Positions 1 through 6,398 of a stretch of 10,076 nt of DNA are shown here, in pieces. The position numbers and the translations under genes were made by a program. This DNA is from Baffinella frigidus (taxonomy: Eukaryota > Cryptophyceae > Cryptomonadales > Baffinellaceae), in NCBI GenBank assembly GCA_026770585.1, contig MU646833.1, positions 283,117 through 293,192 on the forward strand, given 5' to 3'. The notes under the pieces are model-generated. The model did no database searches. It was given only the letters and a program-made list of their open reading frames with translations, and was not told the origin of the DNA. The number at the start of each line of letters is the position of its first letter. Within the stretch, counting starts at the first letter, position 1.

Positions 1-198
1 GGGTTTCGGGTTTCGGGTGTCGGTTGTCGGGTTTCGGGTTTCGGGTGTCGGTTGTCGGGTTTCGGGTTTCGGGTGTCGGTTGTCGGGTTTCGGGTGTCGG
101 GCTTCGGTTGTCGGGTTTCGGGTTTCGGGTTTCGGGTTTCGGTTGTCGGGTATCGGGTATCGGGTGTCGGGTCTCAGGTGTCGCGTTTCGGGGGTCGG
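1..198. repeat. GGGTTTC/GGGTGTC 7-base minisatellite in ACC intron 7
   Basis: A run of 7-base units, mostly GGGTTTC, GGGTGTC and GGTTGTC, ends about 10 bases from the intron-7 donor. The unit differs by one base from the TTTAGGG telomere repeat found elsewhere in the window. Seven is not a multiple of three, so long open frames here are chance products of the repeat. The array continues off the left edge. Confidence 0.95.
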
Positions 199-208
199 GA
201 AGAAGCAC

Positions 209-283
209 CTCAGCGTTGAGCTCGGCGACGAGGGGCCCGTCGTCCGGTCCGCCGAAGGAGCCCGACCACGGGATCGACGGCAC
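209..283 (-). CDS. ACC: ACC exon 7: biotin carboxylase, VPSIPWSGS block (last exon in window)
   Basis: This exon gives residues 242-266: [18 protein letters not shown] and a short VAELNAE tail. The VP(T/S)(L/I)PWSGS motif follows AQTA-K/G directly in all eukaryotic ACCs, so its position confirms the join. Acceptor GATGCAG/GTG, donor GAG/GTGCTT, exactly 25 codons. The intron after it (208 down to 1) runs off the window. Confidence 0.92.
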
Positions 284-3200
284 CTGCATCCATCCACCGT
301 GGTCACGAGGTGGTCACGAGGTGGTCACGAGGTGGTCACGAGGTTGATTAAGACGATTAAGGGTGTTAAGGATATTCAACACGTCCTATGTGCTTTAGGG
401 CCGGTTCTCACGGAGCTTTCCCGGCATTCCGAGATAGCCCTCTACCATTTCCTGGTACAAATTTTACAATCACCACTTGTATTCCCTATCCGGGATTGGA
501 ATAGCCGGCATTTTCTTGAAGCGACTAGATGGACCGAGCAGAAAATGCCGGCTATTCCAATCCCGGCTATTCCACATGCCAAAAGTGTATCAACTTTTGT
601 ATCGATGCAACCTCGCACCGATTGGATCATTTCCAATTCAAGGCAGATCTGGAAACTCAGACGACCGCCTAAAGTTCTGGATATTCACACACACGGTAGG
701 AAACGTGATCGTGGGCCCCGATGGCCCCCAGGAGTTAAGGCGGGCCCACGGGGCGGGTTTTGCTCGCACCATCGATCTGAATAGCTGAGAGGGACGCCCG
801 CGGCGCCGCGCGTCTGATGTTGTGTCTAACTTTCACGGGCCCCCCTTGGGGGTCCCGTGAGCCCCGTGGGACCCGCCGCGCCCATGGGCGGATGCCCCCA
901 AAGTCAAAACACCGTTTTACTACAGATGATGAATTGGTTGATTAGATGGACTTTCGGAAGTTGAGTCAATTTTAACAACTTTTGGCCTGTTTCACAACTT
1001 CCCAGAACAAATGGCTCAATGGCCGGACGAATTTGCCTTTCCAGGAATGCGTCCATCTATTCCGTCGGGAAGCGTACAAAATCCGGCTTTGGAATGGCCG
1101 GGATTGCCTTTCCAGGAATTTCCGTGAGAACCGGGCCTTAGGTTCCCCTAGTCCTGGACCCGACCTTTGTGGTGGAGGGAGGAGGGTGAAGGGTGGAGGG
1201 TGGAGGGTGGAGGGTGGCGGGACCTTGGCAGTCTGGGCGAGGATGTTGGCTGCGATCTTGTCGCCGAGCACCGCCATCACGGGACCTGTCGGAGCCCCCC
1301 GTAACGCCGGTTATTTCAAGCAACTACCGACGTTAATTTCAAGTAACTTTTCCAAAAAAAAAGTGTTGGTTGGACCTGGCGGATTCGTACCAGGGGTTCT
1401 CGGTTTCCACGCCAGGTCATTACTGGGAACTTCAGAACACGACGTTTCGGTGTGTGGTACACATGAGTGTGACCAGAACTTGGGACACACGACCTTTCGT
1501 CCTTCCCACGTCCACGATTCACCAAAAAATCGTCCTTTCCACGTCATCGCCGTATCAAATTAACCACGAGACTTGTAACTGAAATTCCAGTTTGCGACCT
1601 GGCGTGGCCGGCGACGGGTGCAAAACAAACAAGGCTCCTAACTGAACCGGGCAGGTTGTGTGTCGGGGGGGTGACCAGGCATTAGGATTTGGGATTTAGG
1701 GTTCAGGGTTTAGGGTTAGGCGGCTGGGGTGTACTTTGCTCCGCGGGGATATTACGGGGATTATCATGGTATCATAACTACGCATGGGGGTGGGGTGCTG
1801 ACCCGTCGGGCCAATGAACTTGATGCCGTTGTCCCGGAGAGTGTTCGGCAGCCGCGGGTTCTCAGACGCGTGCCCCCAGCCTGCCCCAGCGTTGAGAGTT
1901 CAGGGTCTGGGGTGTAGCGTTGAGGGTTTGGGGTTTGGGGTTTAGGGTTTAGGGTTTAGGGTTTAGGGTTTAGGGTTTAGGGTTAAGGGGTGATGAATGT
2001 GTGTCGGGTTTCGGGTTTCGGGTCTAGCTTCCCCTGGTCTAGCTTCCCATGCAATACCGGCGCGGGGAAGCTGGGTCTCGGGTTTCGGGGCCGGACCGGG
2101 TTTCGGGTTTCGGGTGTAGGGGGTTTCGGGTTCCGAGATTAGGGGGTTTCGGGTTTCGGGTTTCGGGTTTCGGGTTTTGGTTTTTGGGTAATTGTTTGGG
2201 TTGCTTCCGGTTACCGGGCCACACGGCATCGACGCCCTGCTCCATCGCAGTGCGAACGATGAGGTCCACGTTGGCGTAGTTGTTGCTGTTTTTGCCGCCG
2301 GGCACCTGCGTGTGAGACGGGCACTAAGTTGACCGAGGCCAAGTTGACAGGCGGGAACAAAGTTGACGATGGCCGGAGGCTGCGGGCTCTCGGTGCGTGG
2401 GCTTCAAGGGCGCCCCGCGTGAGATGCTGGACTGAACCGCGCAGGGCTTCAATAGGATAACGGCCTAAATTCAGGTTGCTTGGGCCTACGGTATTGACTA
2501 CGGTAGCAGGACCGTCCTAGAGCCCCTGCGAAAAATCCGGGCCTGGGGGCCCTACGGCCTGCCGTAGTCAATACCGTTGGCTTAACTACCCTAATTTCAG
2601 TTGGTTGCCCTTTGAGTTTGTACCGGAGGGGCTACAGGGGTACCTCGCTCATAAGAAACCGCCGCCCCCCTAGGACCACCATACGGCCCTAGGCATAGAC
2701 CTACTGTAGGGTCCTAGGGGGGGGCGGTTTCTTATGAGCGAGGTACCCCTGTAGCCCGGAGAGTACCGTGCAGAGCCAAGGATTCGTCAACAGTCCACTC
2801 CGAGCCAGAATATTTCACCTTAGTCAACTGCCCCTGAAAACCACAGCCTTAAGTCAAATGCCGGCTCCCGGAGCCGGTCCATCTAAACGAAATGGCCACT
2901 TACTGCCGAGTGCACCCGCGACAGTCAGCTGGGTTGGCAGCCTATTCCTAAGTTGACGCGCTGGGCTGGTGGCACAAATGCGTCAACTTCGGCGTGAAAA
3001 GGAGGCTCTCGGGGGGGGCGCACCTCGACGAAAGAGTCCGCGAGGCGCACGAACTCAGCGTTGGCGTTCAGATCCTCGGGGGTCGCCATCGCCACGAACT
3101 TGATCGCCCGCTCGTCGCCCAGCTGGTGTAGGGGGAGGGGGTGGGGTTATGGTTTCGGGGGGAGGGGGGAGGGGGGGGAGGCGCGCGGACGGAGGCCGAT

Positions 3201-4043
3201 GCTCCGGACCAGAGGTACAGTCCTGGCTGCAGAGGAGGCGGTCGCCCCTGCGGGGAATCGGGGGGGAATCGCGCGCGTGTCCTCTAACCACCGGGGAAAC
3301 GGAACGGGGTGCAATGGAGGAGAAAGTTGGTGCGTCTACACACTGGGTGTCTCGGTTGTCAAGATTCGGGGGCTGGCCGGCGCGGACCTGCATGTACGCC
3401 CACTGGCGCATCGAGAGGATGCTCTTGGTCGCAGCCATGCCGTTGTTGGCGATCAGGATCTTCCGGATCGGCAGGTTACCGCCGCGCGACTTAACGAAGC
3501 GGGACACCGCGTCGTCGACAAGAACGTCCGCGCGCTCCGGCGCGGCAACCATGGTGGGCACTGCAGGACCCGCAGCACATCTCAGTGCGACGCGGGCACA
3601 AAGCGCCTGAAAAGCATCCGCGGCAAGGGTACAGCGCGGTGCGCCTCAGTGGATGGAGCGGGACTGGTGTTGAACAAAAGTCCCCTGCAGACTCAGAGGC
3701 CTTGGTATAGCGCCCAGGGACACCGATACCCCTGCCCCCACCCCAGGGGAGTCCGCCAAGGGTGGGGGGGGCGAGGGCACAGCATCCTGGAAGCAGATGA
3801 ACGGGGTAGCTGGGGGACAGTACCCGAGCGGAGGAGCGGGGCGCGGAAGACGGCCGCGCGAGGGGCATTGCAAGCCCGGCCCTTGCAGACGAAAGATTTG
3901 GATCCGAGGCGCGAAAGCACAGAGGGCGCCCCCGGCACGAAAGCCGTTGAGCGCAAGTTGAGCGCGGAATCGCGCAGCGGAATGTTGGCCGAAGCTGCGA
4001 TCCCAAGGGTTGCTAGGACGCAGAGAGAAGCCGCGAGCCGCAT
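209..4043 (-). CDS. ACC: Plastid-targeted multidomain acetyl-CoA carboxylase, N-terminal part (7 exons, 3'-incomplete)
   Basis: Acetyl-CoA carboxylase makes malonyl-CoA from acetyl-CoA and bicarbonate, using ATP and biotin; it is the committed step of fatty-acid synthesis. The spliced CDS is join of 4043-3824, 3560-3388, 3122-3024, 2305-2215, 1880-1803, 1285-1224 and 283-209 on the minus strand: 798 nt, 266 codons, no stop. All six complete introns begin GT and end CAG, and their phases (1,0,0,1,1,0) agree on both sides. Residues 1-73 are a leader. From about residue 105 the protein follows the biotin carboxylase domain of eukaryotic homomeric ACC block by block: [82 protein letters not shown]. 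The ATP-grasp catalytic part, biotin carrier and carboxyltransferase would lie beyond base 1. The ATG at 4043 is chosen because it opens a signal peptide and has G at -3. The family assignment is very secure; exact splice sites are inferred from homology and GT-AG rules. Confidence 0.93.
299..342. repeat. Four perfect 11-bp tandem copies next to the ACC exon 7 acceptor
   Basis: The unit GTGGTCACGAG is repeated four times without a change, starting 13 bases inside intron 6 from its acceptor. It covers the place where the branch point and pyrimidine tract would normally sit. Confidence 0.9.
490..566. repeat. Inverted repeat with 27-bp perfect arms in ACC intron 6
   Basis: Arms at 490-516 and 540-566 are perfect reverse complements of 27 bases around a 23-base spacer. 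The arm contains GGAATAGCCGGCATTTTC. The flanking sequence (CCTGGTACAAATTTTACAATC near 450-470) resembles stretches near 8990 and 9355, which suggests a shared repeat family. It is probably a foldback or MITE-type element; no terminal duplication is clear. Confidence 0.8.
739..877. repeat. GC-rich inverted repeat with an inner hairpin, ACC intron 6
   Basis: GGCGGGCCCACGGGGC at 739-754 pairs with 861-877 with one mismatch. Between them lies a second stem (833-845 with 848-860, one mismatch) and a 12-base perfect palindrome CGCGGCGCCGCG at 799-810. The layout is a hairpin containing hairpins, and is likely a mobile foldback element. Confidence 0.65.
1032..1120. repeat. Short direct repeats (TTGCCTTTCCAGGAAT) in ACC intron 6
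   Basis: TTGCCTTTCCAGGAAT occurs twice, near 1032 and 1104. Between the copies are related GGAATGGCCGGGATT words, which resemble the arms of the 490-566 inverted repeat. This is probably a decayed relative of that element. Confidence 0.5.
1171..1220. repeat. GGAGGGT purine-rich 7-base repeat at the start of ACC intron 6
   Basis: GGGTGGA-type units run right up to the exon 6 donor. On the coding strand this is a CCACCCT pyrimidine tract immediately after the 5' splice site, an unusual position for one. Confidence 0.8.
1224..1285 (-). CDS. ACC: ACC exon 6: biotin carboxylase, [14 protein letters not shown] block
   Basis: This exon encodes residues 221 (split) to 241: [26 protein letters not shown]-x-(S/A)-x-x-(I/L)-AQ is one of the most conserved ACC segments, just upstream of the ATP-grasp lid. 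Acceptor GACAG/GT; donor AAG/GTCCCG, followed at once by a CCACCCT repeat in the intron. Confidence 0.94.
1686..1720. repeat. Degenerate telomere-like repeat in ACC intron 5
   Basis: GGGATTTAGGGTTCAGGGTT and neighbouring words are imperfect 7-base TTTAGGG units. Confidence 0.75.
1803..1880 (-). CDS. ACC: ACC exon 5: biotin carboxylase, GWGHASENP block
   Basis: Residues 195 (split) to 221 (split) come from this exon: [15 protein letters not shown], then [11 protein letters not shown]. It completes the conserved [10 protein letters not shown] sequence of ACC. The exon is flanked by GGCAG/GC and CGG/GTCAGC and has 2+75+1 nt, so both phases match its neighbours. Confidence 0.94.
1922..1988. repeat. 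Interstitial telomere-type (TTTAGGG) repeat in ACC intron 4
   Basis: Six perfect TTTAGGG units (1941-1982) are preceded by GGGTTTG variants. TTTAGGG is the telomere repeat of plants and many algae. The array lies between two coding exons, so it is interstitial and not a chromosome end. Confidence 0.95.
2005..2192. repeat. GGGTTTC minisatellite in ACC intron 4
   Basis: Same 7-base GGGTTTC family as at the left edge, interrupted by a GC-rich stretch at about 2025-2085, ending about 20 bases from the exon 4 donor. It lies beside the perfect TTTAGGG array in the same 334-base intron, so telomeric and variant repeats make up most of that intron. Confidence 0.92.
2215..2305 (-). CDS. ACC: ACC exon 4: biotin carboxylase, [14 protein letters not shown] block
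   Basis: Exon 4 covers residues 165-194 plus the first base of codon 195: [16 protein letters not shown], then [13 protein letters not shown]. The NNYANV motif is a hallmark of eukaryotic ACC biotin carboxylase. The acceptor is CACACGCAG/GTG; the donor CCCG/GTAACC splits the Gly of the P-G-W-G-H motif, which the next exon completes. Confidence 0.94.
2326..2367. repeat. Three AAGTTGAC motifs near the end of ACC intron 3
   Basis: AAGTTGAC occurs at 2326, 2341 and 2360. The same 8-mer or its complement recurs at the other end of this intron (2950, 2982) and at 7848, 7863, 8782 and 8814. Function unknown; it may be a recurring terminal motif of short elements. Confidence 0.6.
2488..2577. repeat. 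Inverted repeat with 16-bp perfect arms, ACC intron 3
   Basis: ACGGTATTGACTACGG at 2488-2503 is exactly complementary to 2562-2577. The similarity continues imperfectly outward (AAATTCAGG against CTAATTTCAG). Probably a second foldback element beside the 117-bp one. Confidence 0.75.
2635..2751. mobile_element. 117-bp CAGGGGTACC MITE in ACC intron 3
   Basis: The element starts CAGGGGTACCTCGCTC, has about 29-bp perfect terminal inverted repeats (2635-2663 and 2723-2751), and is flanked by TA on both sides (2633-2634, 2752-2753). It has no coding capacity. The nested pair at 7518-7752 shows that TA is the duplicated target. A TA duplication with short TIRs points to a Tc1/mariner/pogo-type transposase acting in trans; that superfamily call is inference. 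The element lies wholly inside an intron, so the reading frame is unaffected. Confidence 0.88.
2861..2877. repeat. CCGGCTC hairpin in ACC intron 3
   Basis: CCGGCTC-CCG-GAGCCGG is a 7-bp stem with a 3-base loop, in an otherwise unassigned part of intron 3. Confidence 0.6.
3024..3122 (-). CDS. ACC: ACC exon 3: biotin carboxylase, [12 protein letters not shown] block
   Basis: Residues 132-164 are encoded here: [10 protein letters not shown], then [19 protein letters not shown], ending in SFVE. It continues exon 2 exactly where the ACC family expects it (RQWAY-x-x-x-GDERAI). The acceptor CACCAG lies just after a long pyrimidine tract and the donor is GAG/GTGCGC. Exactly 33 codons, phase 0 at both ends. 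Confidence 0.93.
3130..3185. repeat. G-run/purine tract (pyrimidine tract of ACC intron 2 acceptor)
   Basis: The plus strand is a series of G runs of 4-8 separated by A, T or GT. On the coding strand it is a C/T tract ending in TACACCAG, the intron 2 acceptor. It could serve as an extended polypyrimidine tract. The G-rich strand meets the simple pattern for G-quadruplex formation. Confidence 0.7.
3388..3560 (-). CDS. ACC: ACC exon 2: start of biotin carboxylase domain
   Basis: Exon 2 codes for residues 74 (split codon) to 131. It opens with P-T-M-V-A-A-P, probably the mature N-terminus, then a linker, then [16 protein letters not shown] and SMRQWAYMQ. This is the first beta-strand and nucleotide-binding-like turn of the biotin carboxylase N-terminal subdomain (human and yeast ACC have a very similar LIANNGIAA...RRW block). 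The acceptor is CTGCAG/TGCCC and the donor ATGCAG/GTCCGC. Codon third positions are strongly G/C. Confidence 0.92.
3824..4043 (-). CDS. ACC: ACC exon 1: bipartite plastid-targeting leader
   Basis: This exon encodes residues 1-73. Residues 1-19 form a signal peptide: M-R-L, a hydrophobic core ([10 protein letters not shown]), and an A-S-A cleavage site before N20. Residues 20-73 resemble a transit peptide, rich in Arg, Ser and Ala with few acidic residues, and carry AFVPGAP at 34-40. Signal peptide plus transit peptide is the known entry route into secondary plastids surrounded by three or four membranes. The donor is placed at TCG-G/GTACTG, leaving phase 1; joined to the next exon this gives a Val codon and a Ser-Val-Pro-Thr-Met-Val-Ala sequence, plausible for a stromal cleavage region. 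The frame stays open past the donor, so the exact exon end is the least certain one in the gene. Confidence 0.8.
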
Positions 4044-4450
4044 CGCGAGGTTTGCGCCAAAGCTCAGCACCTCGGCGGCCTCGGTGGTTGTCAGGTTTTG
4101 TTTGGATGTAATTTGCCCGTTCTACACGCCCCGACGCCCTTCGAAGTGGAGTGAATTCATTTTTTTGCCATGTTGATTTGATCGGGCAGTCCGGCCGAAA
4201 ACGAACGGTCCCTCGCAGGAAACGGCTCAGATTAGAATCTCGATTTGGTGCACTCCGGAGCGCCCAGCACAGGAACCTCGGAATCTGCTGGAACATCTGG
4301 CCGGACACGTTCTTGATCTTTTTGGACAAGACAGCGTGACACAGCGATTTTCCTTCCGAACCGACTCCAACCGACATCCAAATCGCGACATTCTTCGGTC
4401 TTGTCCATCTGCACGTCTGTTTAAAGATCCGTTAAGCTAGTCACCATCTG
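4044..4450 (-). promoter_or_regulatory. Probable 5' UTR and promoter region of ACC
   Basis: This is the sequence upstream of the proposed ACC start codon. I see no TATA box at a persuasive position, and no other gene overlaps it. The assignment rests on position alone. Frames here that look open on the minus strand run into exon 1 out of phase and carry no recognisable domain. Confidence 0.4.
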
Positions 4451-4898
4451 ACAAGGGGTATTTTTGGCTTAAAAAATCTCGTACGAGTGCTCGTAGCAAA
4501 AAAACAACGAAGCACCAAAGCACCAAGCACCATTATTGATGATTGGCAAAGGACCATCGCTGTTCTCGCTTCCCCCTTGGGCCTGCACCATAGGCGAAGC
4601 TTTGAAGCGGTACAGAAGGCACCCCTCGGGGTTCTCGGGCTACTGCCCCGCACGGCTCATCCGTAGTTAACTCCCAACTCCTCAAGAGTGAGGTGGGCGT
4701 GACCTTCGACGTGAGTGTAAATAAAAGCACCACCAAAGCCCATGCACATCTCGTGTCCTCTGGCGGAGCTTGATGCTGTCGTGTTTTGAAGCTCGTTTGA
4801 ATTAAGTCGTGAAGTGGCTTTCTCTTCCTCCGAGAGGGCCCCGCACCTTGAGTGAACCGGGAGTGGCAACCCTTGACGGTGACAACAAGGGGTTTTCT
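4451..4898. other. Intergenic, no gene seen
   Basis: A 450-base stretch with short ORFs only, none with recognisable motifs or clear coding bias. The one repeated word is CACCAAAGCACCAAGCACC near 4512; the core CACCAAGCACC recurs near 7222, and looser variants occur near 6926 and, in reverse, near 7043. Confidence 0.5.
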
Positions 4899-5554
4899 TA
4901 GTGTGGCCGACGAGAACCCAACAACCAGTCTCATAAGGTTCAGTTTTTAATTAAAAACTGAAACTCGCTGGGGTGTTGGGTGTCACTTGTTTTTCGCTGT
5001 TTGTAGGGCAACCGGGTACCAATCGGAAGTTTGTAGGATTCAGTCAGGAGGGCTCAGGATTCAGTTAGGAGGAACAAGGATGCATGCAGGGAGCTCAGGA
5101 TTGAGTCAGGAGGTTTCAGGATCCAGCCAGGAGTTTTCAGGATTCAGTCGGGAGGACTCAGTCAGATGGGAGGTCTCCGTATTTAAACAGTTTGACTTAA
5201 GATTAAGGCAGGCGGACTCAGGATTCAGTCAGGAGGTCTCATGATCCAGGATTCAGTCACGAGGACTCAGGATTCAGTCTGGAGTAATAAGGATGCAGGC
5301 AGATACTCAGGATTCAGTCAGGAGGTCTCAAGATTCAGACAGGAGGTCTCAGGATTCAGTCGGGAGGACTCAAGATTCAGTTAGGAGGTCTCAAGTTTTA
5401 GACAGGCGGACTCAGGAATAATGCAGGAGGACTCAGGATTCAGCTAGGAGGTTTCAGAATTCAGCCAGGAGGTCTCAGAATTCCGTCAGGAGGACCAGGA
5501 TTCAGTCAGGAGGACTCAGGATTTAGTCTAGTTGAATCAGAATAGAGTTTCTAG
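4899..5554. repeat. Tandem repeat unit 1: TAGTGTGGCCGACGAG start plus 21-bp array
   Basis: The unit starts TAGTGTGGCCGACGAGAACC at 4899, then has a 24-base perfect palindrome (4939-4962, centre TTTTTAATTAAAAA), then an anchor ACCGGGTACCAATCGGAAG at about 5011, then the minisatellite, then CAGAATAGAGTTTCTAG. The next unit repeats start, anchor and array in the same order, so the array travels with the unit. Confidence 0.8.
5035..5533. repeat. 21-bp minisatellite, first array
   Basis: The consensus is close to AGGATTCAGTCAGGAGGWCTC, with about two dozen units, many altered by substitutions and small indels. The unit is seven codons long, so stretches appear as repetitive short ORFs, but the phase shifts between units and there is no conserved frame. 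I read it as non-coding. Confidence 0.9.
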
Positions 5555-6087
5555 TAGTGTGGCCGACGAGAACCCACAAACCAGTCACAAATTTTCAGGG
5601 CCAACGAGTACCAATCAGAAGGTTTTACGATTTAGTCAGGAAGTCTCAGGATTTAGTCAGGAGGGCTCATGATTCAGTCAGGAGGCCTCAGGATCTAGTC
5701 AGGAGGACTCACGATTCAGTAAAGAGGTCCCAGGATTTAGTCAGGATGTCTCAGGATTACGTGAGGAGAACCCAGGATACAAACAGGAGGACTCAGGATT
5801 CAGTCTGGATGAAATGTAATCCGAAAGGAAGCATGGCCTTTCTACAGAACACCCCAATAGAACCACCCTTTATCCACTCTACACGAGCCTCTGCACTGGA
5901 GAGCTAAACGCGATCCGAAGGCAAAAATGCTTTCTCTGCAGATCCTTTCTACGGAAGGGCGTGTCGTTGGGCTATGTTGGGCGAAATTAAAACCTAAAGG
6001 ACCTACAGGACCTAAATTTCCGGTGTCCGCCTGCGTTGGGAGCTCGAAGAACCTAAAGGACCTAAGGGATCAGAACAGAGTTTCTAG
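5555..6087. repeat. Tandem repeat unit 2, with second 21-bp array (about 5625-5815)
   Basis: It begins with the same TAGTGTGGCCGACGAGAACC, followed by the anchor CCAACGAGTACCAATCAGAAG (5603 onward; imperfect match to unit 1), and about nine 21-bp units to about 5815. The remainder (5816-6087) has no gene I can support; it holds AACCTAAAGGACCTA-type short repeats near 5990 and 6050. It ends CAGAACAGAGTTTCTAG, like unit 1. Confidence 0.78.
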
Positions 6088-6275
6088 TAGTGTGGCCGAC
6101 GAGAACCCATCAACCAGTCTTGTGATTATCAGTTTTCTGTTACAAACTGAAACTGCCCGGGACATCGGTCTGTTTTTCAAACTGCCCGTTTGTTAGTGTA
6201 AAAACCTGATGGGTAACCTTCTCTCTTGCTCAAAAACTGATGGGTGACCTTCGCCCTGTATCGTCGGCCACACTA
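6088..6275. mobile_element. 188-bp hAT-like MITE with 8-bp target duplication
   Basis: Terminal inverted repeats TAGTGTGGCCGACGA (6088-6102) and its complement (6261-6275) are perfect over 15 bases. GTTTCTAG flanks both sides (6080-6087 and 6276-6283). An 8-bp duplication and a TIR starting TAGTG fit the hAT superfamily (known termini YARNG). No transposase is present. GTTTCTAG also precedes the 5555 copy, which I explain by later tandem duplication of the flank with the left end. Confidence 0.7.
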
Positions 6276-6383
6276 GTTTCTAGGCACTTAGTGTAATAAA
6301 ACACCCCATTCCCTCTAAAACTTGTTGATAAAAAACTGGCCAGGGTGCTGACGTCGAAAACTGATGAATTGCTTTCGCCTGAC

Positions 6384-6398
6384 TCGTCGGCCACGCTA
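6384..6398. repeat. Solo right terminus of the hAT-like repeat
   Basis: TCGTCGGCCACGCTA matches the right terminal repeat of the 6088-6275 element with one change. It is preceded by the same AAAACTGATG...TTCGCCTG sequence, so a second right end lies about 120 bases after the first. Confidence 0.7.

Noticed and set aside
17-784. 255-codon plus-strand frame rich in VSGFGCR repeats
   Set aside because: It translates the 7-base GGGTTTC array and runs antisense through ACC exon 7.
1922-1988. True telomere or chromosome end
   Set aside because: Unique coding exons lie on both sides, so the TTTAGGG array is interstitial.
1-4043. Biotin carboxylase subunit of a bacterial-type multisubunit ACCase, or propionyl-CoA/pyruvate carboxylase
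   Set aside because: The motifs [21 protein letters not shown] and PWSGS are those of eukaryotic multidomain ACC and differ from AccC-type enzymes.
3061-4176. 371-codon open frame on the plus strand, the longest in the window
   Set aside because: It lies antisense across ACC exons 1, 2 and 3, whose G/C third positions suppress stops on the other strand. It shows no domain and crosses the G-run tract.
5035-5815. CRISPR-like regularly repeated 21-bp sequence
   Set aside because: Units are contiguous with no unique spacers, and the context is eukaryotic. This is a minisatellite.
5557-5907. Open frame with a seven-residue repeat (SQDLVRR-like)
   Set aside because: It is a translation of the 21-bp minisatellite. 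The frame is not conserved in the other arrays, which shift phase.
6088-6275. Mutator-like element with a 9-bp duplication
   Set aside because: A 9-base reading (AGTTTCTAG) overlaps the last base of the terminal repeat. An 8-bp duplication with TAGTG ends is simpler and fits hAT.
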